Shown here: positions 45,989 through 54,303 of the stretch, piece after piece
Position numbering within the stretch: position 1 is the stretch's first letter
Layout of the letters: each line of letters begins with the position of its first letter
Source: an uncultured Flavobacteriaceae bacterium
GTDB taxonomy: Bacteria > Bacteroidota > Bacteroidia > Flavobacteriales > Flavobacteriaceae
Assembly: GCA_947488345.1 (NCBI GenBank)
Contig: CANKZQ010000001.1
Coordinates: 1,129,501 to 1,193,500 of the forward strand
Direction of reading: 5' to 3'
Length of the DNA stretch: 64,000 nucleotides
Notes under the pieces: model-generated
Databases searched by the model: none
Told to the model about the DNA's origin: nothing
Seen by the model: only the letters and a program-made list of their open reading frames with translations
Position numbers and translations under genes: made by a program

Positions 45989-47107
45989 CTACATCTGCTT
46001 GGCTCCAGAACCGACACTGTCGCTAATATACTCATTTTTTTGACAAAAATCAACTAATTCTCTAGCTATAAAGTCATTAACACGCACTTTTTCTTTTTCT
46101 GGGAAAAGCACATGTACATTAGCTCCTGCATCCAACGTAAAACAAACGTTTGAGCCTGTTTCTGTTCTAAACTTCCATATTTTATCTATGATTTGCAAGG
46201 TATTTGGTTTCATTAAGATAAAATAAGGGTTACTGGTCATCATCATGGCGTGCAACGTAAGCGCTTCACTCTCTACTAAATTTACAAAGGCTTCTAAATC
46301 TCCGTTTTGTAGAATTTCAGATAATTTAGATAGATTTTCGTTGGCTTGGGCAAAACGCTGCTGGGCAAAGGGATGCCCGTGCATCAAGTTATGACCTACG
46401 GTACTCGAAACTACTTTTTCTCCTTTGTCGACCAAGAGAATAGTATCTTGGTAATTTTTAAAATTCTCATGCATCTCATGTGGGAAGGCAACACCAAATT
46501 GATCTGAACTTCCTTGAATACTGCTGTGTTGACCCCATACGACTAATTCGCCTTTGATACTTCGAGCAGCACTACCCGAACCTAAACGTGCCAGCAAGGA
46601 AGCTTTTTGATAAAATTGAGCTTCAGACATCGACGGATTTAACGCTTTTTCCATACTCATGATACATAAAGAAAGCGCCGCCATACCACTAGCAGAAGAG
46701 GCAATACCACTAGAATGTGGAAAAGAGTTATGGGTTTTAATCACAAAGTCATAATCACTAATAAAAGGAACGAGTTTACCAATTCTTGTTAAAAAAGAAC
46801 CAATTTTATCACTAAACTCAGGTTTTTCCTTTCCATCAAGATAAATACGAAAACTTGCTGCTCTACTCGTACTTTCATATTCACCAAAATCAACAACTTT
46901 TAAACTGTTGTTTTTCTTAAACTCCAAGGTCGTTTCTGTAAAGCAATTCGACAAAGTAAAACTGATCGACGGGTTTTCGGGCAGTTGTACTTCGCGTTTT
47001 CCCCAGTATTTCACCAAGGCAATATTACTAGGTGCTCTCCAAGCAAAACTACCATCTTCTAAGACGGTTGAATTATCTTTTTTGTATATAAATTCGTTTT
47101 CGTTCAA
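45989..47107 (-). CDS. mvaD: Diphosphomevalonate decarboxylase
   Basis: GHMP-family decarboxylase of about 372 residues. WRAPSNIALVKYWGKRE is the family hallmark, followed by LPENPSISFTL, HSSGIASSASGMAALSL (ATP site), the ARLGSGSAARSI and FTLDAGANVHVLFPE regions with the catalytic Asp. It forms isopentenyl diphosphate from diphosphomevalonate with ATP. No ATG is available; I favour the TTG at 47107, because the TTG at 47125 overlaps the TATATTTG promoter box (47123-47130). The next upstream gene (DMT transporter) ends 47135. Confidence 0.92.
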   Translation of the reverse strand: MNENEFIYKKDNSTVLEDGSFAWRAPSNIALVKYWGKREVQLPENPSISFTLSNCFTETTLEFKKNNSLKVVDFGEYESTSRAASFRIYLDGKEKPEFSDKIGSFLTRIGKLVPFISDYDFVIKTHNSFPHSSGIASSASGMAALSLCIMSMEKALNPSMSEAQFYQKASLLARLGSGSAARSIKGELVVWGQHSSIQGSSDQFGVAFPHEMHENFKNYQDTILLVDKGEKVVSSTVGHNLMHGHPFAQQRFAQANENLSKLSEILQNGDLEAFVNLVESEALTLHAMMMTSNPYFILMKPNTLQIIDKIWKFRTETGSNVCFTLDAGANVHVLFPEKEKVRVNDFIARELVDFCQKNEYISDSVGSGAKQM

Positions 47108-47122
47108 AATCTTGATTTTATG

Positions 47123-47130
47123 CAAATATA
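47123..47130 (-). promoter_or_regulatory. -7 promoter box within the start region of mvaD
   Basis: TATATTTG on the minus strand, exact consensus, located inside the gap to the DMT transporter and overlapping the upstream candidate TTG start. If used, translation must begin downstream, at or after 47107. No -33 TTG at the usual spacing. Confidence 0.45.
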
Positions 47131-47134
47131 AATG

Positions 47135-48058
47135 TTAGTCCAGCATTTTTTTGCTTTTTTTTGATTTATTGAGTGACACTATCACAATACCTACTATGAC
47201 GATTATCGCCCCTAAAATTTGTAGTAAAGTAAGTTTTTCATCTAAAAATAAGTAGGCTAAAATTATCGTCGAAATTGGCCCAATGCTTCCAATGATGGAA
47301 AAATTCGATGCCCCTAATTTTTTTATCGCCAATGAAACCAGAAACGACGGGATTATTGTCGACAATATAGCCATCATAAAACTTAAAACATAGACCTCAT
47401 AAGCATATCCAAAGATATCATTTCTATCAGTTACTAGATAGTGAAGAATTACACAAACAGACGAAACAATCATGGCGTATGCCGTAAATATTACAACCCC
47501 AAATTTCGGAATTAACCATCCACTACCCACAATATAAGATGCATAAGTTAAGGCACTTAGAAAAACAAGAAAGCCTCCTAGAACAACCGTATCGCTATTG
47601 TACTGCAGCTCGCCCCAAAAAGTCACGATAACGCCAAAGTACGTAATTAGAATCGCTATAATTTGATGAGCCGAAATCTTTTCTTTTAAAAATATCTTGG
47701 AAATAATAATGACCAGCGTTGGATATACAAATAGAATTATTCGTTCTAACCCCGCCTTGATATACTGCAGGCCTAAAAAATCAAAATAACTCGCCAGATA
47801 GTAGCCAATAAAACCAAAAAAAATGACCCATAGATAGTCTTTACGTTTAATTTTATCAGGAAACAATGGTTTAAAATAAAATGCAATTACTAGGTAGAAT
47901 GGAAGAGAAAACAGCATACGGAAGAGTAATAAATGTATCGAACTAACTTCGTATTGATATGCCAATTTTACGAGAATTGCTTTCGCAGAAAATAAGACGA
48001 TTCCGAGAATTGCTATGAATATTCCTGAATTTTTGATTTGAGAAAATTGCATCCTCAA
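47135..48058 (-). CDS. EamA/DMT-family transporter
   Basis: 307-residue protein with ten predicted helices in two EamA halves, e.g. IFIAILGIVLFSAKAILVKLAY and FMMAILSTIIPSFLVSLAIKKLGASNFSIIGSIGPISTIILAYLFLDEKL, the GxxP...LxEK pattern common in drug/metabolite exporters. Substrate unknown. It is upstream of mvaD on the same strand with a 27-nt gap to the preferred start. Confidence 0.9.
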   Translation of the reverse strand: MRMQFSQIKNSGIFIAILGIVLFSAKAILVKLAYQYEVSSIHLLLFRMLFSLPFYLVIAFYFKPLFPDKIKRKDYLWVIFFGFIGYYLASYFDFLGLQYIKAGLERIILFVYPTLVIIISKIFLKEKISAHQIIAILITYFGVIVTFWGELQYNSDTVVLGGFLVFLSALTYASYIVGSGWLIPKFGVVIFTAYAMIVSSVCVILHYLVTDRNDIFGYAYEVYVLSFMMAILSTIIPSFLVSLAIKKLGASNFSIIGSIGPISTIILAYLFLDEKLTLLQILGAIIVIVGIVIVSLNKSKKSKKMLD

Positions 48059-48125
48059 ATGTATATGAATTCAAACTAGCAGGGAAAATCAAGCTAGAGA
48101 AATTACAATACTCAAAACATTTAAA

Positions 48126-48839
48126 TTATTCATTTTCTAATCTTTGCAGTACTGCCGTTTTATAACTTCTGCTAATTGGAAGTGCTTTCTCGTTTACTTC
48201 GACAAATTCATTCGTAAAAGATTCTATTTGAGAAATTGACACAATATAGGATCGATGTATCCTCAGAAATTTAACAACCGGTAATTTGGCTTCTATATTA
48301 CTGATAGTTTCTCTTGTAACTACCATCTTATTTATAAGATATATTTTAATATAATCGCTTAAACTCTCGATATACAGAATTTCCTTAAAATTTATCTTCA
48401 CCATCTTCCGATCTGACCGAACAAAAACAAAATCATTTTTCATTTCTGCTTCTATCGATTGCGTCTCTTTGGTATCTATATTTTCATGACAATACTTTTG
48501 AATAGCCTGTTGTAAACGCTCAAATGAAATAGGTTTTAATAAATAATCAACCACTTGTAAATCAAAACCTTCAACGGCATATTCTCTGTATGCTGTCGTA
48601 AAAATCACCTTGATATCTTTGGTAATTGATTTTACAAAAGACAAGCCTGATATTTCGGGCATATTGATATCCAAAAAAACGAGATCTACATCTTCGGTAC
48701 TCACAACATTAAAAGCCTCTACAGCATTCTTACATGTACTAGCAACAGTTACAAAATCCATTTTTTCTAAATGGGTTTGTAAAATTTCACGTGCCATAGG
48801 CTCGTCATCTACAATGATGCAATTAATCGTTTTTGACAT
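48126..48839 (-). CDS. LytTR-family response regulator
   Basis: 237-residue two-domain regulator. The receiver domain (residues 1-120) has NCIIVDDEPMA (acidic pair), LVFLDINMPEISG (phosphorylated Asp), TTAYREYAVEGF (Thr/Ser) and YLLKPIS (Lys). The LytTR DNA-binding domain (about residues 140-235) shows KMVKINFKEILYIESLSDYIKIY and FLRIHRSYIV. The start overlaps the upstream kinase gene by 17 nt, confirming a cognate pair. Target genes not evident. Confidence 0.94.
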   Translation of the reverse strand: MSKTINCIIVDDEPMAREILQTHLEKMDFVTVASTCKNAVEAFNVVSTEDVDLVFLDINMPEISGLSFVKSITKDIKVIFTTAYREYAVEGFDLQVVDYLLKPISFERLQQAIQKYCHENIDTKETQSIEAEMKNDFVFVRSDRKMVKINFKEILYIESLSDYIKIYLINKMVVTRETISNIEAKLPVVKFLRIHRSYIVSISQIESFTNEFVEVNEKALPISRSYKTAVLQRLENE

Positions 48840-49902
48840 TTTTTAAGAGACTTAAACCATAAATTTTTAAAACTACGCTAAATTCTTTTTCTTCTTGTAC
48901 AATTTCTATCGAATGCGCATCTGGATACAGCATTTTTAAGCGTTTTTTGATATTCTCTAATCCAATTCCCCCCTCTTTTTCATCATTATTGATAGAAGAA
49001 TTGCTTATTTTAAAATAAAGTGTGTCACCCTCAAACTTGATTTCGATCGCTACGCCTAACTTTCCATCAACAATTGTTCCGTGCTTGAAACTATTTTCTA
49101 CAAAAGGAATCAAGAGCATTGGTGCAATTCGAATGGCTTCGTTAGAAACCTTATTCTCAATATGTACATCTAATGTGTCGTGAAATCGCATGCGTTCTAA
49201 AGCCACATAATCATGCAAGTGATTCAACTCATCTTTTAATAAAACTTGTGGCTTTTCAATTTGATATAAAATATAATCTAACAGGTTAGACAGTTTTAAA
49301 ATCATTTCTGGCGCTTCATCTCCCTTTTTCAATGCATATCCATAAATCGTATTTAATGAATTAAACAAAAAATGAGGATGAATCTGCATTTTTAAAAACT
49401 TTAGTTCTTGTTCTTTCAGCTGGAGCTGGGTTTGTAAAATTTTATTTTTCAAATTCTCATTGGTCACGGCTGACTTATAACTCTGTACGATCAAGCTAAT
49501 TGAAATGACTATAAGTACTACAAAAAATACCCCAAGCACCATAAAAGGTACCGTTTTGGTTAACGGTGAGGTATTGTCGGCTTTTAAATTTTCAGAATAG
49601 ACCAATCCATACAAAATAGATAGTACAATTAGAAAAATTGAAATTATAATCGTGTAAATTGTATATAGGGCAAAGAGTCCGTATTTTTTCTTTAACAGGT
49701 AATTCGGGATCAATCGATAGATAAAAAAATAACTGATAGTCATCGTTATCGGCATCAAAAATGCCGAAAAGAGATTGATATATTTAGTATTTGTGCTTCC
49801 ATACCCTAGGAAATAAGCATAAAAAAAATACACTGCCACCCAAAAAGCAACATGCACCAAAGGTGTAAGTACATATTTTAGTATTGTTTTTTTGCTATCC
49901 AT
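48823..49902 (-). CDS. LytS/YehU-type sensor histidine kinase
   Basis: 359-residue membrane kinase. Four N-terminal helices (HVAFWVAVYFFYAYFL, LFSAFLMPITMTISYFFIY, LFALYTIYTIIISIFLIVL, VLGVFFVVLIVISISL) are followed by a coiled-coil (NLKNKILQTQLQLKEQELKFLK), the His_kinase region MQIHPHFLFNSLNTIYGYAL with the phospho-His, and an ATPase domain (LIPFVENSFKHGTIVDGKLG, KEGGIGLENIKKRLKMLYP). Overlaps the LytTR regulator gene. Signal unknown. Confidence 0.93.
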   Translation of the reverse strand: MDSKKTILKYVLTPLVHVAFWVAVYFFYAYFLGYGSTNTKYINLFSAFLMPITMTISYFFIYRLIPNYLLKKKYGLFALYTIYTIIISIFLIVLSILYGLVYSENLKADNTSPLTKTVPFMVLGVFFVVLIVISISLIVQSYKSAVTNENLKNKILQTQLQLKEQELKFLKMQIHPHFLFNSLNTIYGYALKKGDEAPEMILKLSNLLDYILYQIEKPQVLLKDELNHLHDYVALERMRFHDTLDVHIENKVSNEAIRIAPMLLIPFVENSFKHGTIVDGKLGVAIEIKFEGDTLYFKISNSSINNDEKEGGIGLENIKKRLKMLYPDAHSIEIVQEEKEFSVVLKIYGLSLLKNVKND

Positions 49903-50078
49903 TAACTTGCAAGATGCATCTTTTTATTAAAGTCTCCTTATTTTAGCGATGAAATTCAATATTGAGACGGGATTCTACCAAATCGTTTGTTTTTTTTCAA
50001 AAGAACCTAGTAAATTGTAAAAAACATTGGTTTTCAGGTCAACCATCGCATTTAAATACGCAACATACAGATAACTGT

Positions 50079-50086
50079 TAGTTTTG
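50079..50086 (+). promoter_or_regulatory. Candidate -7 promoter box for ExbB-like gene
   Basis: TAGTTTTG on the plus strand, 26 nt before the ATG at 50113; a TAnnTTTG match. The upstream gap back to the histidine kinase start (49903-50078) holds no gene that I can support. Confidence 0.45.
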
Positions 50087-50112
50087 AGTATTAATTTTAA
50101 AAGATCATCACT

Positions 50113-50469
50113 ATGTATTTATTTATTACGAATTTATTGAATGAAGGTGGACCTCTTTTCATGTACACAACCTTGCTTATTTTGATTGCTATTATTGCAT
50201 TATTGGTAAAGGCATTTTTAAACTCAGGGAGCAAAGAAAAAACTGTAGCATTAATCAAACACTTAAGTCTATTTGTTTTGGTTTGGGGATTTACCGGACA
50301 AATGATTGGTTTAATAGGAGCTTTCGATGCAATACAAATGCAGGGAAATATAGCTCCCGAGGTCTTAGCAGGTGGCATTAAAGTCGCCATTCTCTCCCCT
50401 TTATTCGGAATGATTGTTTTCTTAATTGCTCGATTGGGTATTATTGGGCTAACATTACTTAAGAAATAA
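50113..50469 (+). CDS. Small MotA/TolQ/ExbB-like membrane protein
   Basis: 118-residue protein with about three helices: MYTTLLILIAIIALLVKAFL, HLSLFVLVWGFTGQMIGLIGAF and AILSPLFGMIVFLIARLGII. The GLIGAFDAI...IAPEVLAGGIKVAILSPLFG segment resembles the pore-lining half of ExbB/TolQ, but the large cytoplasmic loop and first helix are missing, so it is about half the normal size. Its stop overlaps the start of the DUF6624 protein gene by one base (TAATG), suggesting coupled function. Channel activity is not proven. Confidence 0.75.
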   Translation: MYLFITNLLNEGGPLFMYTTLLILIAIIALLVKAFLNSGSKEKTVALIKHLSLFVLVWGFTGQMIGLIGAFDAIQMQGNIAPEVLAGGIKVAILSPLFGMIVFLIARLGIIGLTLLKK

Positions 50470-51383
50470 TGGTCAGAATTCTGTTCGTAATATGCGCGTT
50501 TCTCATCTCATTTTTTTCTTCTTTTGCCCAAAAAAATGGAGATGAATTTAGAAATAAAGGTGCCTTAGAGGATGCTATTAAAGCCTACACATTAGATTTT
50601 GTAAAAGATTCATCGAACTCTAAGAACGTTTATAATTTGGCTTGTGCTTATGCATTAACCTATATGCAAAAAGATAGTGCTTTTCATTACTTAAACATTG
50701 CTTTAAAAAATGACAATTCTTTATGGGCCTTAGCCGACAACGATTTGATCTCATTGAGTACGGATAATCGATGGAAAACCGTTGAACTACTTCAACTCAA
50801 AAAATATCAAAAGGCAAAAGGTGTTTTAAAACAACCAGATTATGCGATTAAATTACTTCGATTAATCCAAAAGGATCAGGCACTAGATTATCAAATGGAT
50901 ATGGCGAAGCAATATTTTATGCAACATGGTAAAGCACCACATTGGTATTATCCAATTGCCGAATTGAAAAAAACGATCAGTGCTGGAAGTTTTGATGAAA
51001 TGGAAAATCTCATTCGTGAATATGGCTGGCCTTCCTATACAACAGTGGGTAAATTGGCCGCCGATGCTCCATTATTAATTATCAATCATCATGAAAGTGA
51101 AGCCATACGCATTAAGTATTTAGAAAAAATCAAAAATGCTTGTTTAACTAATGAAGGAAGTTGTATGGAATATGCAAAAATTCAAGATAGAATTTTAGTA
51201 AACACTGGAAAGCCTCAAATTTACGGCATGCAATTTCGATATAACGCTCAAAGAACTTTAGAGCCTTTCCCAATTGACAATCCTGAATATGTCGATCAGC
51301 GAAGAAAAAAAATAGGTCTAGAACCCCTCAAAGTCTATTTAAAACGCAAGATTAATTATGATTGGAATGTAAATCAAAAATAA
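50469..51383 (+). CDS. Exported DUF6624-domain protein with TPR-like N-terminus
   Basis: 304-residue protein: signal ends SFAQKNGD. N-terminal half has TPR-like helices (ALEDAIKAYTLDFVKD, NVYNLACAYALTYMQKDSAFHYLNIA); the C-terminal part matches DUF6624: YGWPSYTTVGKLAADAPLLIINHHESEAIRIKYLEKIK, YAKIQDRILVNTGKPQIYGMQF, PIDNPEYVDQRRKKIGLEPLKVYL. The conserved His/Gln/Asp residues suggest an enzyme or binding domain, but no function is known. Translationally coupled to the small ExbB-like protein. Confidence 0.8.
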   Translation: MVRILFVICAFLISFFSSFAQKNGDEFRNKGALEDAIKAYTLDFVKDSSNSKNVYNLACAYALTYMQKDSAFHYLNIALKNDNSLWALADNDLISLSTDNRWKTVELLQLKKYQKAKGVLKQPDYAIKLLRLIQKDQALDYQMDMAKQYFMQHGKAPHWYYPIAELKKTISAGSFDEMENLIREYGWPSYTTVGKLAADAPLLIINHHESEAIRIKYLEKIKNACLTNEGSCMEYAKIQDRILVNTGKPQIYGMQFRYNAQRTLEPFPIDNPEYVDQRRKKIGLEPLKVYLKRKINYDWNVNQK

Positions 51384-51446
51384 AATCTAATTCAAATATT
51401 CATTAAGATATTCTTTTCTCGTGTAGAAAAGGATATCTTTGCTTTT

Positions 51447-51683
51447 ATGAGCAGAAATATAAAACTCATTTGGGATTTTCGTGGTCCTAATGCCCAAAAA
51501 ACAGCCGAACATCATTGCATTCATTTGAAAGAATTTGTCGCTCTTGAAGAATTACCATTTCAAGAAATTAATTCTCACCGATTTTCTGATTTTTACACCA
51601 TTGCCTATGTAATTGTAAGTGAAAACGACATGCTTACTTTTCGCGATGCATTAAAACCTCATCGCGGCGAAGTAGCCCCTTAA
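51447..51683 (+). CDS. Conserved small cytoplasmic protein
   Basis: 78-residue protein with the sequence start MSRNIKLIWDFRGPNAQKTAEHH, rich in His and aromatic residues; ends FRDALKPHRGEVAP. No signal or membrane segment. I recognise it only as a widespread flavobacterial hypothetical; no function. It has its own gaps on both sides (63 and 168 nt). Confidence 0.7.
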   Translation: MSRNIKLIWDFRGPNAQKTAEHHCIHLKEFVALEELPFQEINSHRFSDFYTIAYVIVSENDMLTFRDALKPHRGEVAP

Positions 51684-51851
51684 GTTGACACGGCCTACAC
51701 ATAATTTGTTACTTTTTACTTCATTGTTCGTCATTAGAATAACAATTATATAGCAAAAGTTAAAAACAACTTAAAACTGTCTTAATAAAATCTTAAAGGC
51801 ATGGTTTTAAATTATAGAAACCTTTAATTCGCAGTCCAAAATAAAGAATAC

Positions 51852-53372
51852 ATGCTTAAAATTACAATCAAACTATCTACACTATGTATCCTACTTTTTT
51901 CTGTTGCCATCAATGCACAAAAGGTAAGTTCTAAACTCATAGACTCGATAAGCAAGGAACCTGTGCCATATGCGAATATCATTTTTAAAACTAGTGGAAC
52001 TATCAGTAACGAAGAAGGAAAATTTACGTTTCTATTTGGTAAAAATGCAAAGCCCACAGATACCTTAATGATTTCGTGTATTGGATATGAAACTATTAAA
52101 AGACCCTTGACCCAGTTTACAGATAGTGTCATTTTTATGGCACCTAAAACCAATGAACTACGGGAAGTAATTTTGACGAATAAAAATTATACGGCGAAAG
52201 AAATTATTGAAAAAGTAAGAGAAAATATAGCGAAGAACTACAATTTTGATCTGACTAAAAAAAGGCTTTTTTTCAGAGAGTCTAGTCATCAAAATTTTGT
52301 GAAGACCGACTACAAATTAAAAAAATCGAGTATCAAAGAGTTCAATAAAGCTTTTTTAGACAGTGTTTTAAGAAGTGTTCCTAAAAACAATTCCTATTAT
52401 ACCGAAGTGTTGTGTGATCTCTATGGAAACTTTACGCGAGAAAAGCAAAAAATTGATATGATAAAGGCTTCTGAATTGTATGATAAAAACAATGAAATCG
52501 GACTCGAAGCTTTCGAGGATAAATTTGAGCGTATTATCAATGATAATGTAAAGCCTGACTCTTATTTTAAAATCAAGTCAGGTATCTTTTCACAAAAAAT
52601 TAAGCCGGAAGATTTACAAGGTAAGAAAGTTGATTCTACCGATGCCGAAGCACTAAAAAAGAAGATCGAAGATCAAAAGAAAAGAGAAGCTGAGCGAAAA
52701 TCGAATTTTTCGAAGTATCGAAAAACGACTCTTGCAAGTATGATGCAAGACCTATTTTTTCAAGAAAAGACTAAACTTAACTTTATACGTAAATCAAATA
52801 AATATAATTTTGAAATTGCTGATCTAGCCTATGTAGGAAACGATGCGGCATATGTCATTAAATTTGCCCCAAAAGGCGGTGCAGATTATAAAGGTACGCT
52901 TTATGTAAATATGGAAGACTTTGCCATTCTGAGAGCTGACTATGAAAACGTAAAACTTGTTAAGAATTTTAAACTCCTTGGTATTTCATTTAGCATTTTT
53001 CGCTCTAAAGGTAAAATGATTTTTGCAAAAGATGCTACCGACCTATACAGTTTACAATATTTAGAAAAAGAAGATGCAAGTAGATTCGGTATCAAGCGTC
53101 CTTTGAAAATTGTAGAAAAAAATAAAAATGTCAAAGGTAGGCGTAAGCAAAATGAACTCTCGGTAAAACTAAATATGGCGATGACCAATTCAGAAAAATT
53201 CGAAGTTGTTGTTTTTAATACCGATGCTGTTTCGAGCACTACTTTCGAAAGTTTTAAGGAGAAAAATACCGTGACAGCCACTTATATGCCAGCATACAAT
53301 CCAGAATTTTGGAAAGGGTACAATATCATAGAACCCAACCAAGCCATTAAAGATTATACAGTGATAGAATAG
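51852..53372 (+). CDS. Exported carboxypeptidase-like regulatory domain protein
   Basis: 506-residue exported protein: signal ends VAINAQKVS. Residues about 22-105 form a CarboxypepD_reg-like beta-sandwich (SSKLIDSISKEPVPYANIIFKTSGTISNEEGKF, DTLMISCIGYETIKRP), as at the N-terminus of many TonB receptors, but no barrel or plug follows. The remainder is Lys-rich, with strand-rich segments such as YVGNDAAYVIKFAPKGGADYKGTLYVN near the end, a repeat type found in related proteins. Likely an outer membrane-associated protein of unknown role. Confidence 0.83.
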   Translation: MLKITIKLSTLCILLFSVAINAQKVSSKLIDSISKEPVPYANIIFKTSGTISNEEGKFTFLFGKNAKPTDTLMISCIGYETIKRPLTQFTDSVIFMAPKTNELREVILTNKNYTAKEIIEKVRENIAKNYNFDLTKKRLFFRESSHQNFVKTDYKLKKSSIKEFNKAFLDSVLRSVPKNNSYYTEVLCDLYGNFTREKQKIDMIKASELYDKNNEIGLEAFEDKFERIINDNVKPDSYFKIKSGIFSQKIKPEDLQGKKVDSTDAEALKKKIEDQKKREAERKSNFSKYRKTTLASMMQDLFFQEKTKLNFIRKSNKYNFEIADLAYVGNDAAYVIKFAPKGGADYKGTLYVNMEDFAILRADYENVKLVKNFKLLGISFSIFRSKGKMIFAKDATDLYSLQYLEKEDASRFGIKRPLKIVEKNKNVKGRRKQNELSVKLNMAMTNSEKFEVVVFNTDAVSSTTFESFKEKNTVTATYMPAYNPEFWKGYNIIEPNQAIKDYTVIE

Positions 53373-53384
53373 TTAATGTTTAAC

Positions 53385-53813
53385 TCAACGTGTTTTTCTA
53401 TTCTTCCATGCTTTCCATGCACCTGTTGACCATAGTGCCCAAATGACTAATACGGGTTGAAAGAATAGCCGTATCAATCTTGCTTTGTCAGAATTCAAGG
53501 CGCCAAAAGCATCAATGCCATTGAGATATTGATGTATGTTGCCAGGAAAAATGAGTATGAAAAATAAGGCTAAGGTAACACCAACTTTGACACGTTGTTT
53601 GACCCAAAATACCATAGCAAGACCTAATAGTATTTCAATCACACCGGATATGATGACGACGCTATCTTTAGTCAATGGCAGCCAATCTGGTACTTGCGCT
53701 TGAAATTGGATTCTATTAAATGTAAGATGACTGTATCCGGCGAAGAGCATAAATCCACCTAATAAAACTCTAAAGATATTTTGGACAAGTGTTGTTTTTA
53801 TATAGGCCTTCAT
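53385..53813 (-). CDS. DoxX-family membrane protein
   Basis: 142-residue protein with four helices. The DoxX signature is seen in RVLLGGFMLFAGYSHLTFNRIQFQAQVPDWLP and VIISGVIEILLGLAMVF. DoxX-family members take part in oxidative stress and thiosulfate/quinone-related membrane reactions; the exact role here is unknown. It is divergent from arsR with 123 nt between starts, and convergent with the preceding plus-strand gene. Confidence 0.85.
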   Translation of the reverse strand: MKAYIKTTLVQNIFRVLLGGFMLFAGYSHLTFNRIQFQAQVPDWLPLTKDSVVIISGVIEILLGLAMVFWVKQRVKVGVTLALFFILIFPGNIHQYLNGIDAFGALNSDKARLIRLFFQPVLVIWALWSTGAWKAWKNRKTR

Positions 53814-53897
53814 ACAATGCTGGTGTTTCTCAAAGATTTTATAGTTGGCTGAACTCTACAATTGAAGATCATGCTGCTAACAAATATATCGTTTTAT

Positions 53898-53927
53898 TTG
53901 GTATTTCGTTTATTAATCGTATATTTG
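53898..53927 (+). promoter_or_regulatory. arsR promoter
   Basis: TTG at 53898-53900 and TATATTTG at 53920-53927 with 19 nt between them: a full match to the phylum consensus. The start codon is only 10 nt after the -7 box, so the leader is about 5 nt (nearly leaderless). Confidence 0.85.
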
Positions 53928-53934
53928 CGATTAA
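53913..53934 (+). promoter_or_regulatory. ArsR operator (inverted repeat)
   Basis: Perfect 7-8-7 inverted repeat TTAATCG - TATATTTG - CGATTAA. Its central spacer is exactly the -7 box of the arsR promoter, so a dimeric repressor bound here would block the promoter. Typical geometry for ArsR/SmtB autoregulation. Confidence 0.8.
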
Positions 53935-53936
53935 CT

Positions 53937-54269
53937 ATGAGTAAAGCAATTCAACATATTGATTATAGTCAAGAAACGGAGGTATTAGCGCGTTTTGCAA
54001 AGGCCTTAGGGCATCCAACACGCTTAATTATTTTAAAATATTTAAGCAATCAGAGCTGTTGCTATACGGGTGATTTGGTCGATGCTTTACCATTAGCACA
54101 ATCGACTATATCACAACATTTAAAAGAACTAAAGGAAGCTGGATTAATTGAAGGTGAAATCAATCCACCAAAAATTAAATATTGTATACATCAAGCAAAT
54201 TGGCAACGAGCAAAAGCCCTATTTTCAACCTTATTTAAGGAGGATTTTAACTCCTTTAAATGCTGTTGA
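53937..54269 (+). CDS. arsR: ArsR-family transcriptional repressor
   Basis: 110-residue winged-helix regulator. ALGHPTRLIILKYLSNQSCCYTGDLVDALPLAQSTISQHLKELKEAGLIEGE is the DNA-binding core. The Cys pair SCCYTGD in the DNA-recognition region resembles the ArsR metalloid site (CxC/C-C type), and the extra Cys pair at the C-terminus (FKCC) may add a third ligand. I chose the ATG at 53937, which follows the promoter; an upstream in-frame start at 53862 would lie before the promoter. First gene of the arsenic operon. Confidence 0.93.
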   Translation: MSKAIQHIDYSQETEVLARFAKALGHPTRLIILKYLSNQSCCYTGDLVDALPLAQSTISQHLKELKEAGLIEGEINPPKIKYCIHQANWQRAKALFSTLFKEDFNSFKCC

Positions 54270-54303
54270 CTTTTTTTGCTTAGGATCATCGTTAAATTAC
54301 GAT

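Noticed and set aside
53862-53936. N-terminal extension of ArsR with a hydrophobic segment
   Set aside because: It would place the start codon upstream of a consensus promoter and operator; the ATG at 53937 fits family length.
54148-54303. Longer GNAT protein starting inside arsR
   Set aside because: The extension is read in another frame of arsR and the family begins at the MKLEIKHITPDNW start.
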